Assembly (NCBI GenBank): GCA_012729095.1 | Contig: JAAYDU010000061.1 | Coordinates: 1-64,000, forward strand | From: Methanobacteriota archaeon | GTDB taxonomy: Archaea > Thermoplasmatota > Thermoplasmata > Methanomassiliicoccales > UBA472 | Direction: 5' to 3' | Length of the DNA: 64,000 nt | Shown here: positions 42,817 to 50,958 of the stretch, piece by piece | Layout of the letters: each line of letters starts with the position of its first letter | Numbering within the stretch: the first letter of the stretch is position 1 | Notes under the pieces: model-generated | The model's database searches: none | The model's input: only the letters and a program-made list of their open reading frames with translations | What the model was told of the DNA's origin: nothing | Program-made: the position numbers and the translations under genes

Positions 42817-44463
42817 ATGGCATTGGGAGTCGCGCTCGATTTGGGCACTAGCGGTTACCGGGGACACCTGGTAGATCTGGACAAGAAAGGTAAGATCCTG
42901 GCTACGGCCATTACCATGAGGCACCCGCTACCTGGGGCCAACATCATGGACCATTTGCACTTCTGGATGGAGAACGGTCCTGAGGTAGGCCATCGTATAG
43001 TCATCGAGACCGTGGACAAGCTGATCGGTACCTTGGGGGCCAAGCCAGAGGAGATCGAGAGGGTGTCCGTGTGCGGCAACCCCGCGCAGATGTCCATGTT
43101 CGAGAAGATCGAGGTACGTGATCTGGCGTACGCCGGGCAATCCATACTCAAGAGGCTGAACGTCAAGATCCCCGAACGCAAGGCGCACTCCATCAAGGCC
43201 GAGGAGCTGGGAATGAACTCGGTGAGGCGCACCGCCGAGGTCAGGATACCTCCATCGATCCGCCACGAGATAGGAGCTGACGCTCTTGCCATGATCATGA
43301 AGACCGGGCTGATGGACAAGAAGGAGACCTGCCTGGTCACCGATTACGGCACCAACGCCGAGATGGGCCTGTTCTACAAGGGTGAACTGTACACTGGCTC
43401 CGCCGCTGCCGGGCCGGCCATGGAGGGGCAGTCCATCGACTTTGGGATGCTGGCCGCGCCCCAGGCCATTTCCGATATCACACTGGGCGAGAACGGCAAA
43501 TGGTACAACATAGTACTCAACGACAAGCTGCACCCGACAAAATCCTCATTGGTCGATCCACGCACCGGGGAAGAGCAGCGCCTTGACGGGGTAATAGCCC
43601 GCGGCATAACCGGAACAGGGACCGTGGCCGCCATGGCCGTAGGGTTGGAGACCGGCATCATCAAGCTGCCGTACGTGGACACTCCGGACCACAAGATACA
43701 TCTCACCAACGGCATACACTTCTGCGAGGAGGACGTCCGGGAGGCCGGCAAGGCCACCGGGGCCATACGCGCCGGGCACCGCACCCTCATAGAGGAGGTG
43801 GGAGTGGATGAGCGCGATATCAAGACCATGTACATGGCCGGGGCCTCCGGTACCTACGTCGATCCTATCAAGGCGCAGACCGTAGGGCTCATCCCCAGGA
43901 TCCTGGAGAAGACCGTGCAGGCCGGGAACACCTCCCTCATGATGTCCTACGACATACTGGTGGACGATGACGGCCTGGACAAGATGCAGGACGTGGCCAA
44001 CGCCATTTCCAGCAAGCACATCATGTTCGCCACCAGCAAGGTTTTCGAGGACATATACGTCAACGAGATAGCCTACTGGACCGAGGGCATGTCCATGGAG
44101 ATGTACAACGAGATGATCAAGCATGCCGGGCTTCGGCCGCTGCCTGACATCGTCCGTCCCAAGGAGACCATACGCCTGGTGTTGTCCGACATACCGGTGA
44201 TCGGCGCTCGCGGACTGAAGACCTTGGACGATGTGGGCGTCTACCTCATGGGGTCCTTCGAGGGATGCATAGGCTGCAAGAAGTGCCAGAAGGAATGCCC
44301 CGAGTGCGCCCTGCAGGTATCGACCGTCGGCGAGAAGAAGTACCAGATCAGGATAAACACCGAGCACTGCTTGGGAACGGCCTGCAAGAACTGCCAGTCC
44401 GTCTGTCCGGAAGGGGTCTTCGACTTCTCCGGTCTCAAGATAGTCAAGAAGGGAGAAGCTTAG
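42817..44463 (+). CDS. ramA: Corrinoid reductive activation protein (RamA type)
   Basis: A 548-residue protein that reduces inactive Co(II) corrinoid proteins to Co(I) with ATP. The N-terminal about 480 residues form the ASKHA-like/DUF4445 corrinoid activator (VALDLGTSGYRG, TDYGTNAEMGL, GITGTGTVAAMA, AGASGTYVDP). The C-terminus holds two [4Fe-4S] motifs: Cys484, 487, 490 and 494, then Cys518, 523, 526 and 530. Length matches M. barkeri RamA (about 540 residues). Start ATG at 42817 (Shine-Dalgarno CGAGG). The TAG stop is followed in the same frame by the MBL gene. Confidence 0.92.
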   Translation: MALGVALDLGTSGYRGHLVDLDKKGKILATAITMRHPLPGANIMDHLHFWMENGPEVGHRIVIETVDKLIGTLGAKPEEIERVSVCGNPAQMSMFEKIEVRDLAYAGQSILKRLNVKIPERKAHSIKAEELGMNSVRRTAEVRIPPSIRHEIGADALAMIMKTGLMDKKETCLVTDYGTNAEMGLFYKGELYTGSAAAGPAMEGQSIDFGMLAAPQAISDITLGENGKWYNIVLNDKLHPTKSSLVDPRTGEEQRLDGVIARGITGTGTVAAMAVGLETGIIKLPYVDTPDHKIHLTNGIHFCEEDVREAGKATGAIRAGHRTLIEEVGVDERDIKTMYMAGASGTYVDPIKAQTVGLIPRILEKTVQAGNTSLMMSYDILVDDDGLDKMQDVANAISSKHIMFATSKVFEDIYVNEIAYWTEGMSMEMYNEMIKHAGLRPLPDIVRPKETIRLVLSDIPVIGARGLKTLDDVGVYLMGSFEGCIGCKKCQKECPECALQVSTVGEKKYQIRINTEHCLGTACKNCQSVCPEGVFDFSGLKIVKKGEA

Positions 44464-45309
44464 TTGAGGCTCACCTGCCTGGTAGAGGATAGCTCGGGCA
44501 CCGCGAACCCCGGCATGTCCATTTCCAAGGCCGCCGGCAACTTCCTCGCCGAGCACGGCCTGTCCATACTGGTGGAGACCGACAGGGGCAAGAAGGTGCT
44601 GCTCGACACCGGTACCTCGGAAAGGGCGTTCCTGAACAACATCGGCCTGATCGGCCTTAGACCGAAGGACATAGACCTGGTGTTCATCTCTCACGGACAC
44701 TACGATCACCTGGGCGCTTTGCCTCTGCTTCTGAGGGAAGGGGTACCGGTGCACACCCACCCCCTGACCTTCCATGGCCGGCGCTTCTTCGGGACGCCCA
44801 GCTCGAAAAGGGACATAGGGCCTTCCGCGGAGCTCATAGCGCTACTGAAGGAGAACCCCCCGGTATGCGACGACCGGCCCAGGGAGCTGGTGACGGGGGT
44901 GAGCACCACCGGGGAGATCGCCAGGAGCACCGACTTCGAAGTTCCCGCCAACTTCCTCATCGAGAGGGGCGGCGTGATCTCCCAGGACCTCATCCAAGAG
45001 GAGCAGGCGATATGCATATCCACCCGTAGGGGCCCCCTGGTGCTCACTGGCTGCGGACATCCCGGGGTCGTGAACATATTGACCCAGGTCCGCTCCCGCA
45101 GCGATGGCGAGATCTTCATGCTGGCCGGCGGGTTCCACCTGTGGAAGGCCGGTCCGGACGTACTTCAGCGCACCGTGGAGGGGGTCAAGGGCGTCGGCGT
45201 GGAAAAGGTGGCACCGATGCACTGCACCGGGTTCGAGGCGACCAAGATGTTCTCGGACCGTTTCCCCGGCTTCGTCCTCATGGGCACTGGCTGTTCCATG
45301 GAGATCTAG
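44464..45309 (+). CDS. Metallo-beta-lactamase-fold hydrolase (COG1237 type)
   Basis: A 281-residue MBL-fold protein with SHGHYDHLGALP (HxHxDH) and TGCGHPGVVNI, similar to the COG1237 group once annotated as methanopterin-related dihydropterin phosphate synthase. The true reaction is unknown. The TTG start at 44464 directly follows the ramA TAG in the same frame, with Shine-Dalgarno GGGAG at 44451-44455 (8-base spacing). It therefore can start on its own, but readthrough would fuse it to RamA. It ends in TAG sharing CTAG with mtrH. Confidence 0.82.
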   Translation: MRLTCLVEDSSGTANPGMSISKAAGNFLAEHGLSILVETDRGKKVLLDTGTSERAFLNNIGLIGLRPKDIDLVFISHGHYDHLGALPLLLREGVPVHTHPLTFHGRRFFGTPSSKRDIGPSAELIALLKENPPVCDDRPRELVTGVSTTGEIARSTDFEVPANFLIERGGVISQDLIQEEQAICISTRRGPLVLTGCGHPGVVNILTQVRSRSDGEIFMLAGGFHLWKAGPDVLQRTVEGVKGVGVEKVAPMHCTGFEATKMFSDRFPGFVLMGTGCSMEI

Positions 45310-46190
45310 AGGTCCCTGGTCGCCTGCTCCATCATCATGTCGGCGAAGGTGGCCACGGGCAGGGCGCGCTTGGCGTATTCCAGTGGTCCGTAGACGACGT
45401 GATCGGCCCCGGCAGCTATGGTGATGGCCACCGCCGAGCTGTCAACGCTTCGCCTGGCCTCCTTGGGGTCCTTCATTCCTTCCAGGTTCAGGCACTCCAC
45501 CGCGTTGTGCAGCGCGCAGCCCGTGGGCAGCCCCCACTTGGCCTTGGCCACCAGAATGGAACGGAGGGCGGAACCGGCACTGAGGTCCGGGGAGGTGACC
45601 GCGGTGTCCACCAGGACCTTCTCGATCCCCAGGTCCTCCGCCGTCTGTACCAGCCCCTGCGGTATCAGATCGTCCCCGTTCTCCAGCATGTATATCCTCC
45701 CCTTAACGTCGTCCCCGCGCGGGTTGAAGGCCAGCACGACCGCGTTGACCGGCGGGCAGGCGCGCAGGGCTTCCATCTCCTCGCCAGAGAGGCCGGCATT
45801 GATGGTGTTGTACACCACCCTGTCCAATATCCCCATCTCCCGCGCGCTCTTCAGGAAAGACAGGCGCACCTCGGAGCTGCCTGAATCGGCGAACAGCGGT
45901 CCCGGCACCGCGTCGCACACCGCCTCCAAGTAGGATCGGGCCGCCTCCTTGCTCTCGGCGTAGAGCATAAGGCCGGAGGGGCATTCGCAGCTCTTCACCA
46001 GATCGAGATGGTCGTTGAGCCGGTCCTTCAGCTTGACAAGGTCCAATGTGCCCTGTCGTGGGTCCAGGACCACCGAGTGCCGGGGATAGAAAAGCGAACC
46101 GACCATCATCGTCCTCCTCCTTCCAGGCTGCCCGCCGACCTTGACCCCCCCTATGACGTGCTCCCTTTGCGCGGTCTGGAACTTGTACAT
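45306..46190 (-). CDS. mtrH: MtrH-like methyltransferase (stand-alone)
   Basis: A 294-residue MtrH-family protein. The N-terminus MYKFQTAQREHVIGGVKVGGQPG, the block VGSLFYPRHSVV, and TINAGLSGEEMEAL, VLAFNPRGDDVKGR and ADHVVYGPLEYA match the H subunit of tetrahydromethanopterin S-methyltransferase. MtrH moves a methyl group between H4MPT and the corrinoid subunit MtrA; homologs serve other methyl donors with other corrinoid proteins. Here mtrA is one base upstream, but the membrane subunits (MtrB, C, D, E, F, G) are absent from the window. Ends in TAG. Confidence 0.85.
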   Translation of the reverse strand: MYKFQTAQREHVIGGVKVGGQPGRRRTMMVGSLFYPRHSVVLDPRQGTLDLVKLKDRLNDHLDLVKSCECPSGLMLYAESKEAARSYLEAVCDAVPGPLFADSGSSEVRLSFLKSAREMGILDRVVYNTINAGLSGEEMEALRACPPVNAVVLAFNPRGDDVKGRIYMLENGDDLIPQGLVQTAEDLGIEKVLVDTAVTSPDLSAGSALRSILVAKAKWGLPTGCALHNAVECLNLEGMKDPKEARRSVDSSAVAITIAAGADHVVYGPLEYAKRALPVATFADMMMEQATRDL

Positions 46191-46191
46191 G

Positions 46192-46959
46192 TCAGACCCC
46201 CATAAGATAGGAGCGCATTCTCAGGGCCAGTTCCACCGAGGGCACGGTGATCATCCTTCCCTGCAGGGGCTCCAGAAGCACCCCGAACTCCTGGGAGACC
46301 ACTATCATGCCCATGTCCGTGTTCAGTCCCTCGGAGGGGAGGCGCAGCATGGGGCTAATGAAGTCGTCCGAGGCCAGGTGCATCTGGCGGGCGATGCTCC
46401 CCCCATCTCCCGTCAGACCATTTGAACCAACGAGCAACCCTTCGCCGGGGTACGGTTCGTAGCTCCGCTCCGCCAGTGACCGAAGAGTTCGCTCCAGCCG
46501 GTCCCTGCTCTCCGGCTCGAACTCGTATATTGGATCGTAAGCGGCTATCTCCTGGGGCGTGGTATCGTCCATGATGTCCACTAGCTCCACCTGCTCGCGG
46601 AAACGCTCTATGGCCTGCAGGGAAAGGTCGCATAGGAATGGGATGGCGGACCTGGTGTTCCGGATCCGCCGGTGCTCGTCCACGCCGTTCTCCATCAGAG
46701 CGTGCAAGGCCGCTCCCGGAAAGTGCCCGAACTCCTCCTTGCCGCAAAGCACCAGCACCCTCAACCGGGGGTTGGACACGACGTTCATGATCACCTTCTC
46801 CAGACCGATGTTCTCAGTTTTCAGTATCCCCTTTATTCGGTAGAGTTCCGGCGGCACCTCCACCGCACCCCTGCCGACTATCAGCACCGCGACATACGAA
46901 CTCTCTTTGCCCAACACGTAATCGCCGCTGGCCACGGGCCATTCGTCCTTTCCCGCCAT
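46192..46959 (-). CDS. mtrA: MtrA-like corrinoid protein (stand-alone)
   Basis: A 255-residue MtrA homolog. Diagnostic blocks: EWPVASGDYVLG, ILKTENIGLEKVIMNVVSNP, VLVLCGKEEFGHFPG and NTRSAIPFLCDL. His79 in EEFGHFPG is at the position of the cobalt-binding His84 of methanogen MtrA. The classic MtrA C-terminal membrane anchor is not evident; residues about 175-255 form a different, soluble extension. So this is a soluble corrinoid carrier cotranscribed with mtrH. A minus-strand TATA TTTAATATATCG lies at about 46989-47000. Confidence 0.82.
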   Translation of the reverse strand: MAGKDEWPVASGDYVLGKESSYVAVLIVGRGAVEVPPELYRIKGILKTENIGLEKVIMNVVSNPRLRVLVLCGKEEFGHFPGAALHALMENGVDEHRRIRNTRSAIPFLCDLSLQAIERFREQVELVDIMDDTTPQEIAAYDPIYEFEPESRDRLERTLRSLAERSYEPYPGEGLLVGSNGLTGDGGSIARQMHLASDDFISPMLRLPSEGLNTDMGMIVVSQEFGVLLEPLQGRMITVPSVELALRMRSYLMGV

Positions 46960-47118
46960 TACCGTTCCCCTGGCGAATTGAATTTGAACGATATATTAAA
47001 CAATGTGTGGCCAGCTATCACCCGTTAACCCGTTCCTGCATAAGAAGGCCGGATCCGATGGTCCGAGGATAACCGTTTTATACCGCCATTTTTGTAATAC
47101 GCGACAGGAAGGGATGAA

Positions 47119-47844
47119 ATGGGAGTATCAATAGCCATTTGCGAGACAGACAGCGACAGTGCCTTGTGCAAGGTCGGGAAGACAACGCTGCTGAAGGTGA
47201 ACCTGAAGGACGTAGCGGGCTTCGAGGACATCGCCGAGTTCGACCTGGTGGTGCCAGCAAGCCAGGCCAAGCTGGTGCTGGGCGCTGAATGGGAGGCGTT
47301 CCTGAAGCGGAACCGCCTGGACCCCGAGCTGGGATCGCTGTACCTGGAGAAGGTGAAGAACGAGGCGGACCGAGCCCTGCTCACCGCCGAGAGCCAGAAG
47401 CTCTATACCGGATGGATATCCCTGGACAAGGTCCCGGCCGAGCGCATGTCCGACCTGATGGACAGGGCCGGCAAGGACGACCGGCTGACCGGTTGGGACA
47501 TGCTGTCCTTCGATGAGATGTCCGACACCTGCAAGAGGTGCCCACTGTCTTGGGACGAGGGAAGGGGTTGCATGGGCACGTTCGGCCCGGAGAGCAGCGC
47601 CCTGCCCGGCATAGCTCAGAAGTATGGATGTGCCATAGTTGCCAGCGTCCCTTCCTCCGTGGAAAGCAGGAAGGCGTTCTCCGTGGAGGACGCCGGCAAG
47701 CTCCTGGAGGAGGTCAAAGTGCTGAGGGAGAAGCTGCCGGACGAGGGCAAGGTCATGGTTCGCCGCTACTCCGGGGTTCTGGACCGGTTGGAGAAGATGG
47801 GGAACACGTGCATCACGTACAAGACCCGGTTCTACTTCCTCTAG
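47119..47844 (+). CDS. Unknown protein with a cysteine-rich segment
   Basis: A 241-residue soluble protein. A beta-type N-terminus (GVSIAICETDSDSALCKVGKTTLL) precedes helices and a cysteine cluster CKRCPLSWDEGRGC at about residues 141-154, which could bind iron-sulfur or zinc. No known family is recognised. It is transcribed away from the mtrAH operon from its own promoter (TTTTATACC at 47076-47084; Shine-Dalgarno GGAAGGGA at 47107-47114). It might be a methanogen-specific protein. Ends in TAG followed by a T-run. Confidence 0.65.
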   Translation: MGVSIAICETDSDSALCKVGKTTLLKVNLKDVAGFEDIAEFDLVVPASQAKLVLGAEWEAFLKRNRLDPELGSLYLEKVKNEADRALLTAESQKLYTGWISLDKVPAERMSDLMDRAGKDDRLTGWDMLSFDEMSDTCKRCPLSWDEGRGCMGTFGPESSALPGIAQKYGCAIVASVPSSVESRKAFSVEDAGKLLEEVKVLREKLPDEGKVMVRRYSGVLDRLEKMGNTCITYKTRFYFL

Positions 47845-47845
47845 A

Positions 47846-47872
47846 CCGAAACCCTTTTTTTCACATTTTTCC
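47846..47872 (+). terminator. T-run terminator
   Basis: CCCTTTTTTTCACATTTTTCC follows the stop codon of the preceding gene, an archaeal oligo-T terminator signal. Confidence 0.5.
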
Positions 47873-47890
47873 ATTGTTTTCCGAACCGAG

Positions 47891-48172
47891 ATGAGCGACG
47901 AACCACCACGAACGAACTGTTTAGGATGCAGCACCGGCCTCTCGATCAGCGAGGGGGAGATGATACTGGTGAACGGTCAGCTAACGGAGATCAAAGGTCT
48001 GGACGAGATCATGGAAGAGGTACGCAAGCTCAAGCTCCAGAAACGGAAGGATATCGCCGATGGGCTGCTGGAAAGAACGCAAGCGCGCAACCCTGTTCCA
48101 GAGGGATCGGAGCGGCAGTACCGCGACGCGCTGATGGACGAGTACGACCGGCGCTATCTCACCGTGATGTGA
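47891..48172 (+). CDS. Small protein with N-terminal CLGC motif
   Basis: A 93-residue protein starting MSDEPPRTNCLGCSTGLSIS, with a single CxxC, then a short beta segment MILVNGQLTEIKGLDEIMEEV, and a highly charged helical C-terminus. The middle LVNGQLTEIKGLDEIM resembles small ferredoxin- or glutaredoxin-like redox folds in archaea, but no family is certain. It follows the cysteine-rich 241-residue protein by 46 bases with a T-run between them, and abuts the convergent DUF1616 gene with zero spacing. Confidence 0.6.
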   Translation: MSDEPPRTNCLGCSTGLSISEGEMILVNGQLTEIKGLDEIMEEVRKLKLQKRKDIADGLLERTQARNPVPEGSERQYRDALMDEYDRRYLTVM

Positions 48173-49165
48173 TCACGCCGTCACGCGCAGGTTGAGGTTC
48201 AGGCTCTGCACCTCGTTCTCCACCGCACCCAATATCCTTTCCTCGGCGGAGGTGCCCGTGAAATCGAGCATCGGCAGCGGGGCGTAGGGGAGGGATGGAA
48301 CGCCGTCCGCGTAGAGGAGGAACCACAGCTTGTAGTTGCCCTCCAAGCTCACATTGAAATCGTAGGGTACCTCCCATTGCGCCTCCCACTCTCCCTCCAG
48401 GTCAACGTCGGTGTGCTCCAGGGTCACGTTGAACGAATCAAAGTAGTACATAGCGTGGACCTGCGTCACGTTTTCCACGAAGCTCATGTTCACCAGCCAC
48501 AACTCCACGGTGTAGTCCACGGTCCGGTGCTCGTGGTTGGCGATGCCGATGATTATGGACGCGTCCTCCCCCACGGTCAGGTTCCTGGGGTACCCGGTGG
48601 CATTGCCACCCGGTCCAAGAACGTAGAACTCCGTGAAGCTCTCGCCCTGCCGAGGGACGGCCACCACGTAAACCAGTGCGATGACGGACGACAGTATGGA
48701 TATCACCAGGACCACGGTCAGCAGCTTGTCCACGCCCTTCTCCGCCCTGAACTGCGCGGAGTATCTCTTCCACACGGCGGCGGGATCGAACGGGAGGTAT
48801 GGCTTTTTGGCCATGTCCCTTCGGAACAGCCCCCCGGCGCTTAGGGCCACGTTCAACGCGGCCAACGAGAACAGTATCGGGGCTAGCCGGATCCCGAAAG
48901 GCGTGTAGTTCAGGCCGAAACCGACCAGCGGGGATATGGCGATGCTGAGGCCGAAAGACAGTGCCACCCTCTCTATGATCTCCAGGTCCTTGCCCTCCGG
49001 GAACAGCACAGAGAGCGCCGCGTAGCCTGGGAAGAACAGTATGAACGGGAGCCCGATGACGATGCGCAGCGCGCTGTCCGGCAACGCGTATATCACCAAT
49101 ATGAGTATCAGGGACAGGATGCCGATGGACCAAAGGTCCCAGTCCCTCCTGGGCTGCGCTCTCAT
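48173..49165 (-). CDS. DUF1616-type membrane protein
   Basis: A 330-residue protein with four N-terminal helices (IGILSLILILVIYALPD, IVIGLPFILFFPGYAALSVLFP and two more), a basic loop, one more helix (about residues 155-175), and a C-terminal extracytoplasmic beta domain with NxT/S sequons (NATGYPRNLT, NVSL). FILFFPGYAALSVLFPEG is the DUF1616 signature. These occur next to glycosylation or S-layer genes in archaea. The TATA-like GGATAAATAC at 49187-49196 (minus strand) suggests a leaderless start at ATG 49165. Confidence 0.78.
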   Translation of the reverse strand: MRAQPRRDWDLWSIGILSLILILVIYALPDSALRIVIGLPFILFFPGYAALSVLFPEGKDLEIIERVALSFGLSIAISPLVGFGLNYTPFGIRLAPILFSLAALNVALSAGGLFRRDMAKKPYLPFDPAAVWKRYSAQFRAEKGVDKLLTVVLVISILSSVIALVYVVAVPRQGESFTEFYVLGPGGNATGYPRNLTVGEDASIIIGIANHEHRTVDYTVELWLVNMSFVENVTQVHAMYYFDSFNVTLEHTDVDLEGEWEAQWEVPYDFNVSLEGNYKLWFLLYADGVPSLPYAPLPMLDFTGTSAEERILGAVENEVQSLNLNLRVTA

Positions 49166-49261
49166 CCCTATCGGGGAGTGAGTGAGCGTATTTATCCATT
49201 TGCGACCCTTTCTCATCGATTGACCAGTTATTAATAATCCGTGCGGCATTCCAGCCTTGCC

Positions 49262-50086
49262 ATGTCCATCTGCGAGCTCTTCGACCTTGAGGAAATTAGG
49301 ATGATCGAGATGAACTTCCAGGACGTGTCCAACGAGGCCCTGCTGGTCCACATGCTGCGCGGGGGCAGCGAGGCGCGCCTGCTGATCAGCCAGGACGAGG
49401 TCCCCCTGGCGATGGCCAGGGAGGACGATGGCTGGAAGGTCGTTAGCTTCCTCTGGAAGGAACCGTCCGAGGAACTGATCGAATCGCTCCCGGAACTGGA
49501 CATAAAGGTGTATACCTGCGACACCGAGACCTACCGGGAAGCCGTGTACGACCATTTCTCCCGTATGATGCTTCAGGAGTTGGAACCGGCCATGGAGGAC
49601 GTGCCCCATGACCGGACCAAGAAGGTGTCCGATCTGGTCTGGAAGGAGTGGAACTTCAAGCCAGGTGACCTCTGCTACGATTGCTGCTGCGGTTCCGGAG
49701 TGGGCAGCCTGGCATTGTCCAAGGTGGGTATGAGGGCCTTCTCCTTCGACATAGACGGGTCCCTTCTCTGCCGGGGCCTCAAGCAGGGAAGGCTGCAGAC
49801 CTACAGCACCGTGCAGATGGACGCCACCAAGGCCTCTCAATACCTGGAACGGGCGCATTTCGCCCTCATGCTGATGGCCGGCGACATCGGACCGGGGACG
49901 TCATGGGTGTGGCAGGCGATATTCGAGCAGGTTTTGCAGCTGGCGGACCACGTCATGGTCACGGTCGGCACCAAGGAGGAGGCGGAGCAGCTCAGGGCCT
50001 GGTCGGAGGCCAAGGGAAGGAGCTCCCGCGTCTTCGAGAACCCCCGGGACAAGTTCTACGACCGTTGGGTGCTAGTGGCGGATTAA
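49262..50086 (+). CDS. SAM-dependent methyltransferase-like protein
   Basis: A 274-residue protein. Residues about 1-95 form an unrecognised N-terminal domain (MSICELFDLEEIRMIEMN). Residues about 125-274 resemble a class-I methyltransferase: DLCYDCCCGSGVGSLALSK is motif I (D-x-x-C-G-S-G), FSFDIDGS fits motif II. The triple Cys in motif I (DCCCGSG) is unusual. Substrate unknown. ATG at 49262 is preferred, as TATA AGTTATTAATAAT (49227-49239) would place the start site just upstream. Confidence 0.7.
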   Translation: MSICELFDLEEIRMIEMNFQDVSNEALLVHMLRGGSEARLLISQDEVPLAMAREDDGWKVVSFLWKEPSEELIESLPELDIKVYTCDTETYREAVYDHFSRMMLQELEPAMEDVPHDRTKKVSDLVWKEWNFKPGDLCYDCCCGSGVGSLALSKVGMRAFSFDIDGSLLCRGLKQGRLQTYSTVQMDATKASQYLERAHFALMLMAGDIGPGTSWVWQAIFEQVLQLADHVMVTVGTKEEAEQLRAWSEAKGRSSRVFENPRDKFYDRWVLVAD

Positions 50087-50142
50087 GGCCGGCCTACAAA
50101 CCTTTTATCTATTCCTTTGGGCCTTTTCTATCAGGTGTTAAT

Positions 50143-50850
50143 TTGACCGACTACGCGAAATGCTCCCAGGTCATCAAGGACGTGCTGGGAATAGATAACG
50201 AGCCGGTGGCGGTCACCCTGGTAAAGAAGGGTCAGACCCTTCCCGAGGGCTACAAGGTCCCGGAGAAGAACATCCGCCACTGCCAATCGATCATGAGGGC
50301 CAGGAGAGGGGAGAAGTTGCTTTTGACCGGCGACAAGCACGCCTGTCACGTGGGCGCCTCGGCCCTTGGCCTGGTGCCAATACCCGACAAGGTCAAGACG
50401 GGGGAGTTCCATTATAACATCGGTCTCTTCGACTCCCCCGCGGCGGCCAAGAAGATGATAGAGGAACGCCCTGAGCTGGAATGCGGGAGCGTGGTGGCCA
50501 CGGCCATCTCTCCTCTGAGCAAGACCGAGATACCTCCCGATGTGGTCATCGTTACGGGCATGCCAGAGCAGATATACTGGCTGCTGCCGGTCGCCGCTAA
50601 GTTCAAGGAGGGCGGGGAGGTAACGGTGAAGCTGGAACCTTTCCAGGCCAGCTGCGCCTATTCTACCGTGTACCCATACAAGAGCAACAGCCTGAGCATG
50701 TCCATTGGATGCTACGGGTGCCGTCGCTCCACGGACCTGGAACCCTCCGAGATGCTGGTAGGCATTCCCGCCACCAAGCTGGAGGAAGTGGTGGAGATAC
50801 TGGACAAGATAAGGGCTCAAAGAGAGAAGGGCAAGGTCAAGACCGGTTGA
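50143..50850 (+). CDS. DUF169-family protein
   Basis: A 235-residue protein of the DUF169 (COG2043) family, common in methanogens and Archaeoglobus. Typical blocks: EPVAVTLVKKGQTLPEGY, HCQSIMRARRGEKLLLTGDKHACHVGASALGL, VVIVTGMPEQIYWLL and MSIGCYGCRRSTDL. Conserved cysteines suggest a redox or metal cofactor. The function is not known. TTG at 50143 with Shine-Dalgarno AGGTG (50133-50137) is the start. A T-rich terminator (ATTTTTTTATTTTT) follows the stop. Confidence 0.82.
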   Translation: MTDYAKCSQVIKDVLGIDNEPVAVTLVKKGQTLPEGYKVPEKNIRHCQSIMRARRGEKLLLTGDKHACHVGASALGLVPIPDKVKTGEFHYNIGLFDSPAAAKKMIEERPELECGSVVATAISPLSKTEIPPDVVIVTGMPEQIYWLLPVAAKFKEGGEVTVKLEPFQASCAYSTVYPYKSNSLSMSIGCYGCRRSTDLEPSEMLVGIPATKLEEVVEILDKIRAQREKGKVKTG

Positions 50851-50892
50851 ACAAAACGATTTTCTAAACATTTTTTTATTTTTCGCATATAA

Positions 50893-50909
50893 TTGGAACA
50901 AAGGTCCAA
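50893..50909. promoter_or_regulatory. TTGGA-N7-TCCAA dyad upstream of the Lrp gene
   Basis: TTGGAACAAAGGTCCAA, a 5-7-5 inverted repeat, overlaps the TATA-like GCATATAATTGG (50885-50896) about 50-65 bases before the regulator ATG. Lrp/AsnC proteins often bind such dyads at their own promoter, so autoregulation is likely. Confidence 0.45.
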
Positions 50910-50958
50910 ATATGACCGAAATCCATAGACTTTTTGCAAATAATTTGCAGGAACCATC

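Noticed and set aside
34053-46959. A hidden pyrrolysine methyltransferase (in-frame TAG split gene) in the C1 island
   Set aside because: I looked for MtmB, MtbB or MttB-like sequence on either side of TAG codons and saw none; the only in-frame TAG junction is ramA-MBL.
48173-49858. A 561-residue minus-strand frame for the DUF1616 protein
   Set aside because: The first about 230 residues are antisense to the methyltransferase-like gene at 49262; a TATA-like sequence at about 49190 supports a start at 49165.
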